Source: Shewanella pneumatophori (GTDB taxonomy: Bacteria; Pseudomonadota; Gammaproteobacteria; Enterobacterales; Shewanellaceae). From it: 64,000 bases of DNA. The first letter of the stretch is position 1. Each line of letters starts with the position of its first letter. The position numbers and the translations under genes were made by a program. Below the pieces are notes generated by a model. The model was not told the origin of the DNA, made no database searches, and saw nothing but the letters and a program-made list of their open reading frames with translations. Below, piece by piece: positions 60,750 to 64,000 of this stretch. The stretch lies in assembly GCF_023283895.1 (NCBI RefSeq), contig NZ_JAKILB010000002.1, positions 248,001 through 312,000 of the forward strand. The letters are read 5' to 3'.

Positions 60750-63238
60750 AATGCAATCTCAATCGGGCCGCTAAATGAACTAACTGCAGGTACTTTACCT
60801 TGATACTTTTCGTAGTCAACAAGACAAGTATAAGCAGAACAAGCCTGTGCAAGCTTAGAGGTACCAATATCTAACGTTAGAGTATTTGGATCACCGTAAC
60901 TACAGATTGCACCAATTTTTGCGCCACCCTCTTTGCTACCGTCTTCACCTACAGGGCCATACCATGCACCTTCTTCGATACGGATAACGCCACGAGGGAA
61001 TTTTTCCGATACCACTGCACCAGCCAGTAACTGCCCGCGGTCGTTAAATACGCGTACAATATCTCCTGATTTAATGCCACGTTTCTTAGCATCTTCAGGG
61101 TTTAGGTATACAGGCTCGCGACCGTTAACAGTGTAAGTTTCACGGAACTCCTGCGATTCACACATTTGTGAATGCAGACGCTTGTCTGGGTGGCAAGACT
61201 GCATCCAAATTGGGTGCTTGTCTGAACCTGGGCCGCCATGGCTACGTTCTGCTTTTTCCATCCAAGTTGGGTGGCCTGGGCAATCATCGTATTCATAGTT
61301 AGCGATCTTACGGCTGAAGATCTCAATCAAACCAGAAGGCGTACCGAGTGGGTTGATCTCTGGATCATCTCTAAATGCCGCGTGACGTACCCAAGGCTTA
61401 CCTTCGCCAAAGTACACGTAACCTTCTTTCCAGAACTCTTCAAACTCAGGCATTTCAAACTTGCCAGCGTTTGCCGCTTTACAGTCGTTATATAGTTTCA
61501 CTAACCAGTCGTGCTCAGTCATGCCACGAGTGTATTCTTTCTCTTTGCCAAGTAGTGCAGCAAAGCGAGTGAAGATCTCGAAGTCTGAAAGACTTTCAAA
61601 TAACGGCTCAACCATTTTCTGCATTGCAAGCAAACCACGGTTTGCATATGCGCCGTAGATGTCGATGTCATTACGCTCAAACGTAGTACATGCAGGCAGT
61701 ACGATGTCTGAGAAACGACAAGTTGCTGTCCAGTTCATATCGATCGATACAATGCACTCAAGCTTGTGGAACGCTTTCTTCATGCGGTTACGATCTTGGT
61801 GGTGGTTCCATGGGTTGTTACCTGAGAAAACCATCATCTTAATGTCTGGATACGTCACTTTAGCGCCGTTTGCGTCAATGGTTTTACCTGGCTCTAGGAT
61901 TGAGTCAATCCAACGGGCAACAGGAATAGTGTTGCTTGCGCCTTTAAAATCATTGTTATCAAAAATTGGCTTCTGACCTTCATCAAGGTTACGTGGGAAC
62001 GCACCTGGCGCCGCAGCACCTGAAGATGGTACACCAATACTTGAGTAGTGGTGACCATAGCTAATACCGCCACCAGGAAGACCAATTTGGCCAATCATAG
62101 TTGCAAGTACCGCTGCCATCCAGTAAGGCTGCTCACCGTGTTGCTGACGCTGAATACACCAGCCCATCAACATCTGTGTGCGATCTTTAGTCATTACCTT
62201 AGCAAGGTCACGGATGATTTCTGCTGAAACACCTGTGATCTCTGCTGCCCACTCAGGTGTTTTCTCAACACCGTCTGTTTGGCCCTTAATGTAAGGTAAG
62301 AACTTGTCGAAGCCTAAGCTGTAGCCTTCAATGAACTTAGTGTCATGAAGGTTCTTTTCTACCATTTCGTGAGCAATACCTAGCATTAGCGCTACGTCGG
62401 TTTGCGGATTAATGTAAAGTTGCTCACAACCTAAGTATTGCTGTGTTTTCGTGACGACTGGGTCAATGCTGATCACACGGATTTCGCCTTTAGCAACTTT
62501 CTCTTTTAACTGAGCAAGGTATGCATAAGACTCATGTGTTTCAGCGTTCCAGCCGACTTGTAGGTTCTTGTATGGATCATTCGACCATAAAATGATGGTT
62601 TTAGAATGTTCCAGAATTAACGACCAAGAAGTACCTTGAGCGTAAACTTCAGTAGAACCTAAGATGTAAGGCAAAATTGTTTGCCCTGCACCTGTTGAGT
62701 AGTCACCAATCTTCTTAACGAAGTTACCGTGCATGCCCACAGCGCGTTGCATGTGGCTGGTGCTTGAGTGCAACTGACCTGTTGCGCGCCAACCTGTTTG
62801 GCCTGCGTGTAGCCCCGATGGACCATACTTAGTTTGCACTTCATCAAGTGAATCTTTAAATAGGCGTAATGCCTTATCCCAAGTCACACGTACAAAGCGG
62901 AAATCACCGCGTTGTGTGGTATCGCTTTGGTGGCCTTTTAATAAAAAGTCTAAGCGTACCATTGGGTAACGAACGCGTGATGGGTTGTAAACTAAGCCCT
63001 TAATACCGTTGATCATATCTGTTGGATACATATCGGTATCGAAAGGTTTAACTTCAGAGATCACGCCGTTCTTGCGCTTCATCTTGAACGCACCGAAGTG
63101 CGCTCCTGTTGTTAGCCAGCCGTCAGATGCATCTGCACCAGCTGCCGCTAAAGCGTTTAGTGGCGCAAGTACTGATGATCCGCTAAGTACGACATAAGAT
63201 GTTCCTACTAAGCCTTTTAGAAAGTCTCTTCTGTTCAT
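60746..63238 (-). CDS. torA: Trimethylamine-N-oxide reductase TorA
   Basis: 830 residues. Tat signal [12 protein letters not shown]. Molybdopterin oxidoreductase of the DMSO-reductase family, with the GDYSTGAGQ segment that carries the Mo-ligand Ser. [12 protein letters not shown] and [13 protein letters not shown] regions are as in TorA. Periplasmic terminal reductase of TMAO respiration; 15 bp after torC. Confidence 0.95.
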   Translation of the reverse strand: MNRRDFLKGLVGTSYVVLSGSSVLAPLNALAAAGADASDGWLTTGAHFGAFKMKRKNGVISEVKPFDTDMYPTDMINGIKGLVYNPSRVRYPMVRLDFLLKGHQSDTTQRGDFRFVRVTWDKALRLFKDSLDEVQTKYGPSGLHAGQTGWRATGQLHSSTSHMQRAVGMHGNFVKKIGDYSTGAGQTILPYILGSTEVYAQGTSWSLILEHSKTIILWSNDPYKNLQVGWNAETHESYAYLAQLKEKVAKGEIRVISIDPVVTKTQQYLGCEQLYINPQTDVALMLGIAHEMVEKNLHDTKFIEGYSLGFDKFLPYIKGQTDGVEKTPEWAAEITGVSAEIIRDLAKVMTKDRTQMLMGWCIQRQQHGEQPYWMAAVLATMIGQIGLPGGGISYGHHYSSIGVPSSGAAAPGAFPRNLDEGQKPIFDNNDFKGASNTIPVARWIDSILEPGKTIDANGAKVTYPDIKMMVFSGNNPWNHHQDRNRMKKAFHKLECIVSIDMNWTATCRFSDIVLPACTTFERNDIDIYGAYANRGLLAMQKMVEPLFESLSDFEIFTRFAALLGKEKEYTRGMTEHDWLVKLYNDCKAANAGKFEMPEFEEFWKEGYVYFGEGKPWVRHAAFRDDPEINPLGTPSGLIEIFSRKIANYEYDDCPGHPTWMEKAERSHGGPGSDKHPIWMQSCHPDKRLHSQMCESQEFRETYTVNGREPVYLNPEDAKKRGIKSGDIVRVFNDRGQLLAGAVVSEKFPRGVIRIEEGAWYGPVGEDGSKEGGAKIGAICSYGDPNTLTLDIGTSKLAQACSAYTCLVDYEKYQGKVPAVSSFSGPIEIAL

Positions 63239-63252
63239 TACGCTATGTCCTA

Positions 63253-64000
63253 TTAGTGAGCTGACTTATCGAAAGTTGATGAATGCTCTTGTAAATACTT
63301 TTGTACCAAAGCCTGTGTATCTTGATCCATGTTGACGAATGCGATCATGCCTTGGAACATACCTGGCCATGTGTTGGCATCAAAATGCGCTTCAGCTGGC
63401 TGAGTGTGACATACACTACATGCTGTGCTGTATGTGCTACGAGCGTAATCCCATAGTGGCTGCAGATCAGTTAGCAAGTAGTCAGTATCTGTCCAGATAT
63501 CCGCTTCAACACGTTGCCATTTAAGGCCTGTCATTGGATCTTCTTTCTCTTCGAAAGTCTTAATTACACCTTCTTCTAGCGCAGCATCTTTAGTTAACTG
63601 AGCTGATAGAATGTTTAAGCCAAAGTCGTAGTAGATCACGCGGCCTGCACCGATTTTCTTTCTCCAACCGTCAATACCAATTTTGGCGCGGTTGCCTTTA
63701 ACTTCTAAAACTTTCACTTTAGTAGCAATGTTAAGCGTACCTGCTTCAACGTCAGTTTTTTCGTTGAAGAATAAAGGCTTAGTTAATGCTGTAAAGTAAG
63801 TTTGACCTACTTGAACACCACTTACACCACGGCCCACTTCAGCGATTAACTCTGGCGCACGAGCGGTACCCATTTCAGGTAGCTTGTGTGCGATACCTTT
63901 GTGGCAATCAACACAGCTTTGGTCTAGCTCTGCAGCGCGTTTCATTTGCTTAACCGCTAGCTTAGACATGCTGTCCCACTTCATAGAATCGTACTGGTGA
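63253..64000 (-). CDS. torC: TorC pentaheme cytochrome, C-terminal part (5' end outside window)
   Basis: The frame stays open to the window edge ([11 protein letters not shown] precedes the internal ATG at 63984), so about a third of the protein is missing. Visible heme motifs are CVDCH and CSVCH; the second belongs to the C-terminal domain that is typical of TorC and contacts TorA. The remaining hemes and the membrane anchor lie outside. First known gene of torCAD here. Confidence 0.92.
   Translation of the reverse strand, partial: HQYDSMKWDSMSKLAVKQMKRAAELDQSCVDCHKGIAHKLPEMGTARAPELIAEVGRGVSGVQVGQTYFTALTKPLFFNEKTDVEAGTLNIATKVKVLEVKGNRAKIGIDGWRKKIGAGRVIYYDFGLNILSAQLTKDAALEEGVIKTFEEKEDPMTGLKWQRVEADIWTDTDYLLTDLQPLWDYARSTYSTACSVCHTQPAEAHFDANTWPGMFQGMIAFVNMDQDTQALVQKYLQEHSSTFDKSAH

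Overview
The window looks like a chromosomal segment of a marine gammaproteobacterium, most probably Shewanella. This is inferred from the tor set (torC, torA, torD, torS, torT, torR and a TorF-type porin), from periplasmic anaerobic respiration built on small c-type cytochromes and an FccA/UrdA-like flavoprotein, and from the Sel1, YdbS/YdbT, UspA and HdeD-type genes. No rRNA or tRNA gene was seen to fix the genus.

Positions 1-22,300 are an accessory region. It holds two divergent copies (A, 1 to about 5,100; B, about 8,800-15,200) of the same mobile module. On the minus strand each has istA (DDE transposase) and istB (AAA+ ATPase). In copy B these continue into a DnaG-like fragment and a XerC/D-type tyrosine recombinase; the matching part of copy A lies left of the window. 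Upstream of istA is a very conserved 84-residue DNA-binding protein. Facing it is a divergent gene of 358/374 residues, followed by a conserved non-coding inverted repeat and a gene for an AbrB-MbcA-like fusion protein. Between the 84-residue gene and its divergent neighbour both copies carry the same pair of palindromes, with centres 33 bp apart. The two copies lie within an RHS toxin locus: a secreted RHS gene (16,131-20,986, apparently split by a frameshift) with its nuclease tip and immunity gene, plus an orphan RHS tip and immunity pair at 5,709-6,652 that shares the same RHS core DNA and the same terminator. A 659-residue AT-rich protein with a HEPN-like motif and an AbiEii pseudogene complete a defence-type island.

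Positions 22,300-28,400 are ordinary chromosome: a Sel1/RCC1 lipoprotein, a BtuF-like protein, HdeD and MAPEG family membrane proteins. Positions 27,986-35,760 look like a periplasmic respiratory unit: a tetraheme cytochrome, a secreted HAL/PAL-family protein whose usual MIO triad is missing, a Tat-exported FAD enoate reductase, a sigma54 activator and a porin. Sigma54-type promoters lie upstream of the reductase operon and the porin, with shared upstream sites. Positions 35,900-44,137 are a MacAB-like efflux operon with a sigma54 promoter and tandem CGGACACTT sites, followed by an NtrC-type regulator and an NtrY-like kinase that probably control it.

Positions 44,179-53,100 hold a DUF1272 protein, a TetR regulator and aldehyde dehydrogenase, a SpoIIAA-like protein, two UspA paralogues, a DUF924 protein, a pair of bacterial PH-domain membrane proteins and a NavBac-type sodium channel. 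Positions 53,100-64,000 hold the TMAO respiration locus: torF with Tor-box-like repeats, torR, torT, torS, a pilin-like gene, and torD, torA and torC, with torC running off the right edge.
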